Of a DNA stretch of 64,000 nt, positions 53,882 to 62,430 are shown one piece after another. The stretch spans positions 620,001 through 684,000 of the forward strand of contig NZ_CP015449.1 of assembly GCF_003096075.1 (NCBI RefSeq), read 5' to 3'. Source of the stretch: Dietzia lutea (GTDB taxonomy: Bacteria; Actinomycetota; Actinomycetes; Mycobacteriales; Mycobacteriaceae). The notes beneath the pieces are model-generated. The model was given only the letters and a program-made list of their open reading frames with translations. It searched no databases and was not told where the DNA came from. Position 1 is the stretch's first letter. Each line of letters begins with the position of its first letter. The position numbers and the translations under genes were made by a program.

Positions 53882-54268
53882 TCAGGGCCGCAGCGGGTCG
53901 TCGTCCGCCGCCGGCTTCATCGCGCGGACGTCGACCCGGTCGTCGGGACGCACGGCGTTCTGCAGGGCGATCGTCCGCGCCAGGCGCGAGTAGCGCAGCT
54001 CCTGCTCGCGGAACCGCACGTAAGTGGAGACGGTGACGAAGGCGAAGCCCATGACCAGCGCGTAGAGCACCAGGTCCGTGCCACGCTGGACGCCCAGCGC
54101 GTTGGCCACCACGGTGAGGTCGTCGGGGCGGATCACGGCGTAGACCATGAACACCACGAACAGGACGAACCCGATCTTCACGCCTGCCTTGGCGCGCGCC
54201 TTGCGGCGATTGGCCAGGAAGAACAGGACCAGCGCGGCGCCGGCCAGCAGGAGCAGGACCTTGATCAT
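53882..54268 (-). CDS. DUF2304 membrane protein
   Basis: A 128-residue protein from ATG 54268 with three hydrophobic segments (VLLLLAGAALVLFFLA, IGFVLFVVFMVYAVI and LYALVMGFAFVTVSTYVRF), followed by a conserved basic helix REQELRYSRLARTIALQN, which is diagnostic for DUF2304. The family regularly follows DPM1-like glycosyltransferases and is thought to serve as a membrane partner (Rv3632-Rv3631 in M. tuberculosis). It overlaps the transferase stop by 4 bp. Confidence 0.88.
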   Translation of the reverse strand: MIKVLLLLAGAALVLFFLANRRKARAKAGVKIGFVLFVVFMVYAVIRPDDLTVVANALGVQRGTDLVLYALVMGFAFVTVSTYVRFREQELRYSRLARTIALQNAVRPDDRVDVRAMKPAADDDPLRP

Positions 54269-55029
54269 CGGGGCAGCCTCCGTCCCACGAAGCCGTCGGA
54301 GAGGATGTTGATGCCGTTGAGCAGCGACTGCCCCTTGGACATGGAGTACTCGGTGTAGAGGATGTCGACCGGCTGCTCGGCGACCCGCCAGCCGTGCGAG
54401 TCCATGAGCTCGACGAACTCGCTGGCGTGGCTCATGCCGTTCATCCGCAGGTTGAGCTCGTCGGCGACGCGGCGGTTGAACACGCGCAGGCCGTTGTGCG
54501 CGTCGGTCAGGCCCAGTCGGCGGGTGCGGGGGCTGAGCAGCACGACCGTGCGCAGGACGAGCCGTTTGATGAGCGGTACCTGGTCGTCCTCGCCGCGCGG
54601 GCGGCCGAAGCGGGTGCCGACGATGATGTCGATCGGTTCGCTGCGCAGCCGACCGACCATCGCCTGCACGTCCTTGACCTGGTGCTGACCGTCGGCGTCG
54701 AACGTGACGAAGTACCGCGCGCCGGGCTGGGCGCGGGCGTACTCCACGCCGGTCTGGATGGCCGCGCCCTGACCGAGGTTCACCGGGTGCCGCACCAGGT
54801 GCGCCCCGGCGCGGTGGATCGCCGCGGCCGAGTCGTCGGCCGAACCGTCGTCCACCGCCACGATGTTGGGGAACGTCTCGCGCGCGCCGGCGAGCACGTC
54901 CTCGATCACGGTGCCCTCGTTGAAACACGGGACGATGAGCCACACATCGCGGTTACCGCCGGGGCCCGAGCCGTCAGCCCGCCCGTCCGCCGCGCCCGGC
55001 TCGCCATCCCGCACACTGTCACCCGTCAT
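54265..55029 (-). CDS. GT2 glycosyltransferase, polyprenyl-phosphate-sugar synthase type (Rv3631-like)
   Basis: A 254-residue GT2 protein. The first 28 residues are Gly/Asp-rich. The GT-A core has VWLIVPCFNEGTVIEDVLAG, IVAVDDGSADDSAA, HPVNLGQGAAIQTGVEYA, the metal motif FDADGQHQVKD, and the acceptor region VGTRFGRPRGEDDQVPLIKRL and GLTDAHNGLRVFNRR. This matches dolichol- or polyprenyl-phosphate sugar synthases, which load a sugar on decaprenyl phosphate for envelope GT-C enzymes. Two GT-C-like membrane proteins lie upstream in the window. The sugar is unknown; in M. tuberculosis Rv3631 is linked to galactosamine transfer on arabinogalactan. Confidence 0.88.
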   Translation of the reverse strand: MTGDSVRDGEPGAADGRADGSGPGGNRDVWLIVPCFNEGTVIEDVLAGARETFPNIVAVDDGSADDSAAAIHRAGAHLVRHPVNLGQGAAIQTGVEYARAQPGARYFVTFDADGQHQVKDVQAMVGRLRSEPIDIIVGTRFGRPRGEDDQVPLIKRLVLRTVVLLSPRTRRLGLTDAHNGLRVFNRRVADELNLRMNGMSHASEFVELMDSHGWRVAEQPVDILYTEYSMSKGQSLLNGINILSDGFVGRRLPR

Positions 55030-55092
55030 CGCGGGTCGATACTATGCGATCAGTCGGACAACCCGGTGAAGAGAAGGACGGCGGTTCCCCTG

Positions 55093-55989
55093 ATGGCCAT
55101 TGACGTGATGCTCCCGTACTACGGGGACGTCGACCACTTCAAGAAGGCCGTGGACAGTGTCCTCGCCCAGAGCTACCGGGACTTCCGCCTCGTCGTGGTG
55201 GACGACGGCTACCCGGACCCCGAGCCCGCCCGCTACATGGGCGAGATCACCGCGCGCGACGAGCGGGTCTCGTACGAGAAGAACGAGACGAACCTCGGCG
55301 CCAACGGCAACTACCGCAAGTGCCTCGACATGGTCACCGCGCCGATCGTCGTGGTGATGGGCGCCGACGACGTCATGCTGCCCAACTACCTGCAGGTCGT
55401 GGCCGACGGGTTCGCCGCCGTGCCCGACGCCGCCGTCATGGAGGTCGGCGTCAGCGTCATCGACGAGCACGGAGCGCCCGTGCGCGGCCTGTCCGACTCG
55501 GTCAAGGCCTTCACCCAGCCCAAGACACAGGGCCGCACCGTGCTGCACGGCGAGAAGCTCATGACCTCGCTCATGCACGGCAACTGGACCTACTTCCCGT
55601 CGCTGGCGTGGAACTCCGAGTGGGTCAAGCGGATCGGCTTCCGCGAGGGCCTGGACGTGGTGCAGGACCTCGCGCTGCTGGTGGACGTCATCACCGGCGG
55701 CGGCCACATGATCTACGACCCCACGCTGGCGTTCCTCTACCGCCGCCACTCCGCCTCCGACTCCTCCGTCCGCGCCCTCGACGGTCGGCGGTTCGACGAG
55801 GAGGCACGCTTCTTCGCCGGCGAGGCCGACGCGTTCGCCGCCTGCGGCTGGAAGAACGCCGAGCGGGCCGCCCGCCTGCACGTCACGTCGCGGCTCAACG
55901 CGCTGTCGCTCATCCCGACGGCGGCGAAGGCCGGCAAGCTCGCCGAGGGCGGAAAGAAGCTGCTCGGGCACACCTTCCGCAAGTTCTGA
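55093..55989 (+). CDS. GT2 glycosyltransferase
   Basis: A 298-residue GT-A family 2 transferase. It has IDVMLPYYGDVDHFKKAVDSVLAQSYRDFRLVVVDDGYP, NETNLGANGNYRKCLDM, the metal site VVVMGADDVMLPNY, and the catalytic region GLDVVQDLALLVDVITGG. There is no membrane span. ATG 55093 gives the canonical N-terminus; a GTG at 55066 would add nine residues. It is divergent from the DPM1-like gene. The donor and acceptor are unknown; envelope glycan synthesis is the contextual guess. Confidence 0.86.
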   Translation: MAIDVMLPYYGDVDHFKKAVDSVLAQSYRDFRLVVVDDGYPDPEPARYMGEITARDERVSYEKNETNLGANGNYRKCLDMVTAPIVVVMGADDVMLPNYLQVVADGFAAVPDAAVMEVGVSVIDEHGAPVRGLSDSVKAFTQPKTQGRTVLHGEKLMTSLMHGNWTYFPSLAWNSEWVKRIGFREGLDVVQDLALLVDVITGGGHMIYDPTLAFLYRRHSASDSSVRALDGRRFDEEARFFAGEADAFAACGWKNAERAARLHVTSRLNALSLIPTAAKAGKLAEGGKKLLGHTFRKF

Positions 55990-55996
55990 CGAGGCG

Positions 55997-56794
55997 ATGA
56001 CCGGCGGCGCGGGTCCCGGCGGAGTCGGCCCCGGCGGCGCGCGTCCCGGCGCGCGTCCCGGCGGTGAGGGGCGCCGAGGCGCGGGTCGCGACCCCGTCCG
56101 CGCGCGGTGGGGCCTGGGCCTGTCCATGTACGCCGTCGAGGTCGTGGCCGTGGGGTTCCTGTGCCTGCTCTTCGGCGGCATGTCCGCGATGCTCGCCGAC
56201 ACCTGCTTCCGCGAGAGCCCAGAGCTGATCTGCGAGCCGCGCTGGCAGACCATCATGGCGGCCACGCCGATCACCGCGTGGCTCGTCACCGTCGCCGCGT
56301 TCGCGGGGCTGATGTGGTGGCGTCGACGGTTCTGGCTGCTGGTGACCGCGATGGTGGCGACCCCGGTCGTGCCGCTGGTGGCGTTCCTCGTCAGGAGGCG
56401 GTGGTCACCGCGTGACCCGGGTGGTGGGTCCGGTGGGGCTGTCGTGATCCCCGCGTCGTGGGTGCCGCACCGGCGTGACGACGGCGAGGTGGTCGGCTGG
56501 ATCGACATGGCGGTCGCCGAGCCGCTGTTCGTGCCGATCGACAGACTGGGCCGGGCGACGGACCCGGTCGACGACTGGCACGAGGCCGAGCAGGTCCTCG
56601 AGCGCGTGGGCCTGCGGTTCCTCATGGATCGCTATGTCATCGACGAGGGCGGCCGCGAGACCGTGGTCCGCATCGCCCACGTCTACGACGACCGAATCGT
56701 GCTGACCACCGCCCTCACCGACGCGATCGAGGAGGTCGGCCGCGAGATCGTGGTGCCCTTCCCGGCGCCGGCCGGGCTCCGACGCGTGGAGTGA
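55997..56794 (+). CDS. Hypothetical membrane protein
   Basis: A 265-residue protein starting ATG 55997, 7 bp after the GT2 gene. The first 37 residues are Gly/Arg-rich (PGGARPGARPGGEGRRG). Three membrane spans follow (YAVEVVAVGFLCLLFGGMSA, PITAWLVTVAAFAGLMWW and FWLLVTAMVATPVVPLVAFLV), with two Cys in the first outer loop. A soluble C-terminal domain of about 120 residues (EPLFVPIDRLGRATDPVDDWHEAEQ) ends the protein. No family is recognised. It ends one base before the stop of the convergent CPBP gene. Confidence 0.7.
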   Translation: MTGGAGPGGVGPGGARPGARPGGEGRRGAGRDPVRARWGLGLSMYAVEVVAVGFLCLLFGGMSAMLADTCFRESPELICEPRWQTIMAATPITAWLVTVAAFAGLMWWRRRFWLLVTAMVATPVVPLVAFLVRRRWSPRDPGGGSGGAVVIPASWVPHRRDDGEVVGWIDMAVAEPLFVPIDRLGRATDPVDDWHEAEQVLERVGLRFLMDRYVIDEGGRETVVRIAHVYDDRIVLTTALTDAIEEVGREIVVPFPAPAGLRRVE

Positions 56795-56795
56795 C

Positions 56796-57569
56796 TCAGT
56801 GGACCGGAGCCCCGGACGTCCGTGTGTCCTCGCGGAGCCGCGTGAGACCGCCGGCTCCGTAGAGCAACCACGGCCCGTACACCGCGAGGACGGCGAGCCC
56901 GGTGAGGATGACGCCGAGGCCGTCCGGGACCTGGGCGCTCTCGGCGATGATGTTGTAGAAGACGTGGGCGACGATGACGGCGGTGAGGCTGCCGGTCGCC
57001 ACGACCACGAGAGTGAACAGAAGTCCGACCACAGTGGGGTTGATGACCTGCCAGATGGTGTCGGCGCCGCTCTGGTCAGCCAGCATGCTGGTCGCGTGGC
57101 CTAGTCCGAAGGTCAGCGCGCTCAGGAGGATCGCGGATGTGGCCGGCCATTCCCTGAGCAGATGCGTGAGCAGCAGACCGCGGAACAGCACTTCCTCCAG
57201 GTAGCCGGATGCGACGTAGTGCACGACCATCGCCACGATCAGCAGCACCGTGAGATCAGCCCGAACCCCAGTGCTCAGTGGCAACGCGACCAGGACGACG
57301 AGCGGTAGATAGAACCACAACCGCGGCAGCGATACCGCTGGGCGTACGCCGAGGCCGATGTCGCGGCCCACGCCGCTGCGCACGAGATAGATGGTGATCA
57401 CCACCGCCAGCATCGCGAGTGGAATGGCGACGACCGTGTGGCCGGGGAGGTCCAGCGCGCTCTCGAGGTTCAGCGCGATGATGTCGATGCCCAGGTAGAG
57501 CGCGAGCCATACGAGGAAGTGGCGCAGTGGGTCTCGCGCGTACAGGCGGCGCATAGGCGTCCAGGACAT
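56796..57569 (-). CDS. CPBP-family intramembrane metalloprotease
   Basis: A 257-residue protein with about eight spans. The catalytic motifs of the CPBP/Abi family are all present: EEVLFRG (EExxxR), FGLGHA (FxxxH) and HVFYN (HxxxN). Members process prenylated or other membrane proteins (Rce1-like), or in bacteria confer self-immunity to bacteriocins. The substrate is unknown, and no bacteriocin gene is adjacent. It starts at ATG 57569. Confidence 0.88.
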   Translation of the reverse strand: MSWTPMRRLYARDPLRHFLVWLALYLGIDIIALNLESALDLPGHTVVAIPLAMLAVVITIYLVRSGVGRDIGLGVRPAVSLPRLWFYLPLVVLVALPLSTGVRADLTVLLIVAMVVHYVASGYLEEVLFRGLLLTHLLREWPATSAILLSALTFGLGHATSMLADQSGADTIWQVINPTVVGLLFTLVVVATGSLTAVIVAHVFYNIIAESAQVPDGLGVILTGLAVLAVYGPWLLYGAGGLTRLREDTRTSGAPVH

Positions 57570-57656
57570 CGGCGGTCGAGCCTCCCGATGATGCGGATGG
57601 TCGTGTTCACAGCAGTACCAGGGTCGTCCGCTATCGGCGGCCCGGACCGCGGATCC

Positions 57657-59606
57657 CTACTGGTTTCCGGCGCCTCCGCCGGTGTAGTCGCGGCCGAGGG
57701 TGCGTCCGCGGTACGGCTCGGCGGCGTCGTCCGGGGGCGCTGGGTCTTCGACTCGCGGGCGGCCCAGCACCGCCGGGGCCACCTTGACCGGCTCGCCGAT
57801 GATGGCGGTGGTGTTGGTGGCGTTGGTCAGGTAGCTCGCCGGCGTGTGCCCGCGCCGATCACTGTTCTGGCCCGCGTTGGCCGCGCCCATCACCCCGCCC
57901 ATCGGCATCGCCCCGGCGCGCCCGGCCTGGGCCGTGCCTGTCGACGACGACGAGAGCGCCCCCGCACCCGACCCCGCCACTCCACCGGGCGCGGGACCGG
58001 CACCGGGAGCACCCGCAGCCGGGCCGCCAGCGCCGGGGCCCGCCGCGCCGCCGGCACCGAAACCGGCCAGCGTCCCAGCACCGCCAATGCGCGATGCGCC
58101 CGCACCCGCGCCGGCCGCGGCGGCGCCACCACCGCCGAGCAGGCCGCTGGTCGAGCCGAACCCGCGATCACGGCCCCGGCCGTCCCCGCTCGCCCCACCC
58201 CGGATCCCGCGGATCCCGCCCGCACCGGCGCCTGTCGCGCCGCCCTGCTGGCCGCCCGCCGCGGTGATCGGCGTGAGCGGCGCTCCGGCCGCGGTCGTGG
58301 CCGCGTTCACCCCGCCGCCCGAACCAGGCTGTCCGGCCACCGGCTGCCTTGCATCCGACTGCCCAGCGCCCGCCTGGCCCGCTCCCGCCGCGGCCGTCCC
58401 ACCGCCGTCGGCTGCGCCCGTCCACGCGGCCAGAAGCGCCTGCTCGGTCGCGGCATCGCTCACCGCGCCCGGCGGGTTCGTCGTCGTCCCGGCAGCGCCC
58501 GCGGCGCCGCTCGCGGGGCCGCCGGCCTCTCCGGCGCCGGCTGTGAGCGCGGCGAGCGTGGCGGGGTTCGGCGCGGCCGGCTGCGCCGGACGCGGGATGC
58601 CCTCGGTGTTCCAGACCCGCGCCATGTCGATGCCGTCCGGACCACCCAGCGCAGTCGTGGAGACCACCCGGTATGCCGCGGTGAAGTCCAGATCGTCGAG
58701 GTTGGCGTCCATCACCGCGGGGCTGTACTCGGTGTTGACGATCGCCCGCGCCTGCTCCTCCGCCGCCTGCCGAGCTGCTTCGACCTCCGCCTTCACTGAC
58801 GGCGCCACCGGGCCGGCGAGTCGCCCGAACCCGGGCGTGCGGCTCTCGGCGAGTGTGACGTCCGCGGCTTCGGACGCGATGCGCTGGCGGGTGGTGACGA
58901 AGCCGCGTTGCGCGACATCGGCTTTGTTCCTGACGGCGTTGAGCTGGCCGGCGAGTTCGAGGGCGGACGTGACGAGCCCGTGTGCTGATTCCTGGGCGCG
59001 GTCGGCGAAGTCGCCCTGCCACGTGTGGCCGAGAACGGTGCTCAACCCGCTGCGAAGCTCGGTGGCCGCGTCTTCGAGCGCGGTCGAGACCTCGGTCATC
59101 CGCGTGGCGATGGCTGCGAATTGGTTTGCATCGAGCGCTTGCGCAGCCTCGACCATCCGTTCCAGCGGTGAGGTCGACACGTCCTCGGGCCCGACTCGGC
59201 CGTAGGCGCCGAGCGTGGTCGTGCCGTCGACGGCGTCGAGCAGCGCGGTGGTCGATCCGAGTGATCCTGTGAGTCCGAGACTCTGCAGCCCCGCGGGCTC
59301 TTCGGCGGCCTTGCCCAGTGCGGCCGCCACCGCCTCGTCCTGCGCCTCGATCAGACCCCCGCCTACGGCGAAGAGCATGGACATGGCCCGGCCCTGGTCG
59401 ATGAATCCGTTGAGGAGCGTTCGGAGGTCTTCTCCGACGAACAAGGAGTAAACAGTCCCGAGCTGACGGGCGGTATCGAAGGCTGCGAAGCTAGGTTTCT
59501 GACTTGTCTGCCATTCGTCGGCCACGGCAGTCGTGAGGGCGCTGACGAAAGAATCGCAGTGGGTGAAGCATGCTTGTGCGACGCCTGGTCCCAAGCGCAC
59601 GGTCAT
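57657..59606 (-). CDS. Large Ala/Gly-rich WXG-containing protein, candidate ESX (type VII) cargo
   Basis: A 649-residue protein. The start is ATG 59606 (GGAG 8 bp upstream, and inside the stop of the DUF3558 gene). The N-terminal 270 residues are long helices with a helix-turn containing LGHTWQGDFADRAQES (WxG), as in WXG100/PPE-type secretion substrates. A linker (residues 330-570) is extremely Ala/Gly-rich, like PE/PPE tails. The conserved-looking C-terminus ends TAIIGEPVKVAPAVLGRPRV and GRTLGRDYTGGG. There is no signal peptide. The ESX assignment is inferred from fold and composition; no ESX core gene is in the window. Confidence 0.65.
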   Translation of the reverse strand: MTVRLGPGVAQACFTHCDSFVSALTTAVADEWQTSQKPSFAAFDTARQLGTVYSLFVGEDLRTLLNGFIDQGRAMSMLFAVGGGLIEAQDEAVAAALGKAAEEPAGLQSLGLTGSLGSTTALLDAVDGTTTLGAYGRVGPEDVSTSPLERMVEAAQALDANQFAAIATRMTEVSTALEDAATELRSGLSTVLGHTWQGDFADRAQESAHGLVTSALELAGQLNAVRNKADVAQRGFVTTRQRIASEAADVTLAESRTPGFGRLAGPVAPSVKAEVEAARQAAEEQARAIVNTEYSPAVMDANLDDLDFTAAYRVVSTTALGGPDGIDMARVWNTEGIPRPAQPAAPNPATLAALTAGAGEAGGPASGAAGAAGTTTNPPGAVSDAATEQALLAAWTGAADGGGTAAAGAGQAGAGQSDARQPVAGQPGSGGGVNAATTAAGAPLTPITAAGGQQGGATGAGAGGIRGIRGGASGDGRGRDRGFGSTSGLLGGGGAAAAGAGAGASRIGGAGTLAGFGAGGAAGPGAGGPAAGAPGAGPAPGGVAGSGAGALSSSSTGTAQAGRAGAMPMGGVMGAANAGQNSDRRGHTPASYLTNATNTTAIIGEPVKVAPAVLGRPRVEDPAPPDDAAEPYRGRTLGRDYTGGGAGNQ

Positions 59607-60205
59607 CGGAAGTCTCCAGGGGGGACGAACTGGATTAGTGGGCTGCTCACCTCGTGCAAGACGTTGCACACGTCCGCGAAGCGCTCGCCTCGAAAAGTCT
59701 TGAAGGACGTAGTCAAACTGGCAGAAACAGCGACCGTCCCTTTTTCTGTGAAGAACAGATATCGACAGGTATTGGGATCATCCGCTCGGTCGAGTAGCCG
59801 CAGAGCAATCCGGTCACTAACGGGATAGCTTTCATCTGCGATAACACCGGTTGGGTCCACTAGATAGTCGGCGTGTGACTTCCAGGTCGCGACTAGATCC
59901 ACAATCAACTCGTCAGTGCTCCAGCCACACGCCTGGAGGTTTCCCGGATCGCTCTTAGTGAGACGCGCCTCCTGGCGGACTGGGGCCCCGACGGCGCGTT
60001 CTACCGCATCAGTGGGCACATCCGCGCACGGGTCGAAAAGGGCGGGTCTCTGCTCGACCGGCAGATCCCACGGATTGCCGGACTCCTCAGTGGCGGATGC
60101 GCTCGTCGTCGTCGGTGTCCCTTCTCCTCCGTCTGCCGAACCGCACCCCGCAGCGATCATGCCGACGGTGACCACCGCGGCCGCGACACCTCTACTTCTC
60201 CCCAC
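59603..60205 (-). CDS. DUF3558 lipoprotein
   Basis: A 200-residue protein. GTG 60205 gives a lipoprotein signal (AAAVVTVGMIAAGC, Cys near residue 20) followed by a Thr/Ser-rich linker. The DUF3558 domain shows ALFDPCADVPTDAVERAV, DPGNLQACGWSTDEL and CRYLFFTEKGTVAVSAS, with three or more Cys for disulfides. The frame is open for another 75 codons upstream, but that sequence does not look like a signal. Its stop overlaps the start of the WXG-containing gene by 4 bp, so the pair is translated together. Such DUF3558 lipoproteins are restricted to mycolic-acid actinomycetes. Confidence 0.82.
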   Translation of the reverse strand: MGRSRGVAAAVVTVGMIAAGCGSADGGEGTPTTTSASATEESGNPWDLPVEQRPALFDPCADVPTDAVERAVGAPVRQEARLTKSDPGNLQACGWSTDELIVDLVATWKSHADYLVDPTGVIADESYPVSDRIALRLLDRADDPNTCRYLFFTEKGTVAVSASLTTSFKTFRGERFADVCNVLHEVSSPLIQFVPPGDFR

Positions 60206-60468
60206 AACCTGTACGACGGGCCACGGCGCGCGGCGGTTCCCCCGACCCGCCGACTTCTTTGGCAGGTCACGTTCGGGCAGTTCAGCAGCGGCAGCGTCGG
60301 CGTGGTGGGAGCTCACGGTCGATGATCTTCGCAGTCGGCGACGACCAGTGGGTGGGTCTCCGCGGTCGTCGGTGCCGGCTGCTGCCGCGCAGTCGGGACC
60401 AGACGAACTCGGGGGAACCGCCCGGGCCACCCGCCCGTCCTACTGGGCAGCCGAGGAAAGGAATCGTC

Positions 60469-60936
60469 GTGGCGAACGGTCAGACGGGGAAGTATTCGAC
60501 AGCGAACTGGGTCGCCACGATCGTGGTCATCCTCGCACTGGGACTCTGGGGGTCCTGGCTCGCGTGGTCCACCGCGTCGCCATTCGAGGCTCGCCCGAGG
60601 CCGACCGAGTTACCGCTGGAGTACGTCCTGCTGACGTGCAGCCTGCTCTGCCTCTACTCCGCAGCGCTGATCGGCGGCTGGTTGGCCAGCCGCACTCGAG
60701 TACGCGCGCCGGGTGCGCGATCCCCATTGTCTGTCCTGACCGGCGCGGTGACCCTCTACGGACTGATCGTCTCGGCGATCTTCGCACTGTCGACGCCGTC
60801 GGAGTGGTCGCTGGCGGCCGTGCTCCCACTCGGGCTGATGGCGTACTTCCACGTCCACATGGCCAGGTCCGCGCGTGGGGAAGGTGGGGCGGCGCGGGGT
60901 GACGCCGAAGTGACGGCGGGCACCGGAACCGTCTAG
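60469..60936 (+). CDS. Hypothetical four-span membrane protein
   Basis: A 155-residue protein from GTG 60469 (AAAGGA 6 bp upstream). It has four hydrophobic segments (WVATIVVILALGLWGSWLAW, YVLLTCSLLCLYSAALIGGW, VLTGAVTLYGLIVSAIFAL and LAAVLPLGLMAYFHVHM) and a Gly/Ala-rich tail. The family is not recognised. It is divergent from the DUF3558 gene; the 263 bp between them hold no other feature that I can support. Confidence 0.65.
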   Translation: MANGQTGKYSTANWVATIVVILALGLWGSWLAWSTASPFEARPRPTELPLEYVLLTCSLLCLYSAALIGGWLASRTRVRAPGARSPLSVLTGAVTLYGLIVSAIFALSTPSEWSLAAVLPLGLMAYFHVHMARSARGEGGAARGDAEVTAGTGTV

Positions 60937-60989
60937 TCCAGCCCTACCGACCTGCGGAGACGGGTTCGTGTCGTACCCGGATGATCTAA

Positions 60990-61005
60990 TCGAACACATG
61001 AGCGA
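60990..61005. promoter_or_regulatory. Degenerate SOS-box-like site at the DUF222 start
   Basis: TCGAACACATGAGCGA matches the actinobacterial LexA box TCGAAC-N4-GTTCGA in 10 of 12 defined positions. The ATG of the DUF222/HNH gene lies inside it (60998-61000). SOS boxes in this position are known for 13E12 (DUF222) family genes of M. tuberculosis. TCTAAT (60985-60990) could be a -10 box just before it. Confidence 0.5.
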
Positions 61006-62374
61006 CAGGGTGAGTGGTGCGAGCAGTGCCTCCACGGCGGGCGGCGAGATGGCCGCCGTGCTGTCCGCGCTCGATGCGCACCTGCGCCGCGACTGGTCCG
61101 AGGCCCCGGCGGCTGAGTTGCACGCCGAGCTCGTCGCACTCGAGCAGGCCCAACGTCGCCTCCGCGCCACCCAGGCCCGCGTCATGGCCGCCGCCCGCAC
61201 CTCCGGCACCGCCAGGCAGATGGGCTACATCAACGAACGTCAGATGCTCACCGGCGGCCTCGGCCTGGCGCCGGGCGAGGCGCGCGGCCGCCTCGAGGAC
61301 TCCGCGATCGCCGACACCGCCCGCATGGCCGCCACCGCGGCCGGGAAGATCTCGGCCGGGCACCTGAAGATCATCACCGCTACCCTGGCCGCGCTACCGG
61401 ACGAGGTCGACGACGACGAGCGTAGCCGCCTCGAGGCCGAGCTGATCGCCCTGGCCGCCGGACAGTGCACGACCCGCCGCCTGCAGGAGAACGCCCACCG
61501 CCTGCTGGACCAGATCGACCCGGGCCGCACCGAACGCGGCGCCGGCGAACGGGCTAGGCGTCGCTCGGTCACCTGCTCCGGCCAGGGCCTGGACCTGATG
61601 GCCCGGGCGTCGATGACCATGGACCCCCAACTGGCGGCCCTGATGCGTGAGATCCACGCCCGCTGGGCACAACCCGGACGCCTGTGACCCGACCCCGACG
61701 ACAAGGACACCCGCACCGACGGTCAACGCATGCACGACGCCCTCGTCCACGCCCTGACCCTCGCGCTGGCCACAGACGCGAGCAAGACCGGCGCGGCAGC
61801 GACGATCGTCGTGCGCGTCGACCTCGACCAACTGGCCACCCTGGCCGGATGCGGCGAGACCGACGGCGGCATCCGCGTCCCCGTCGACCAGGCCATCGCC
61901 ATGGCGGCCGGCAACCACTGGTTCCTCACCCTGTGCGATGAGCAGATCGACCTGAAGCTCTACCGCAGTCGCCGCACCGCCTCCCGCTACCAACGCCTGG
62001 CACTATTCGCCGCCTACGGCGGCTGCACCCACCCCGACTGCGACCAGGACGCCCGACACTGCCAAGCCCACCACGCCGATAAACCCTGGGCCGCAGGCGG
62101 GCTGACCAACATCAACGAACTGGCCCTGACCAGCGCCGACTGCCACGCCATGATCCACGACACCGGCTGGACCACCATCCCCGACCGCACCGCACCCCAA
62201 GGCGTCCGATGGATCCCACCAGCCGGAACCCCACGCGCGACCAACCCACCGCCACCCACACCCGGCCCACCACCACTGACGCCGCTGCACGCGCCAGTCC
62301 TACCGTTCGCCCTTCTCCACGACCTCGACACAGCGATCGCGCAGCGCCTCACCGACACCCGGATCGCCGCATGA
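60998..62374 (+). pseudogene. DUF222/HNH endonuclease (13E12-like) with one in-frame stop
   Basis: One continuous frame of 458 codons is interrupted only by TGA at 61685-61687 (codon 230). Before it is the DUF222 domain (MAAVLSALDAHLRRDW to REIHARWAQPGRL). After it, in the same frame, come PDPDDKDTRTDGQRMHDALVHALTLAL and the HNH domain: GGCTHPDCDQ, CQAHHADKPWAAGGLTNINEL, SADCHAMIHDTGW. In intact relatives the WAQPG segment runs straight into the TDGQRxHDAL segment, so the stop is a point mutation. ATG 61730 could restart the C-terminal part. The family is dispersed and repeated in mycobacterial genomes. Confidence 0.85.
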
Positions 62375-62430
62375 CCGCGCGAGCTGGTGCGGCCCCGTCA
62401 CGGCGAACCCGGTCAGGCCGCAGAGCCGCG

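Noticed and set aside
61685-61687. TGA in the DUF222 gene as a selenocysteine codon
   Set aside because: No SECIS-like hairpin was seen after it, the position is not a conserved Cys in the family as far as I know, and the family has no selenoprotein members known to me.
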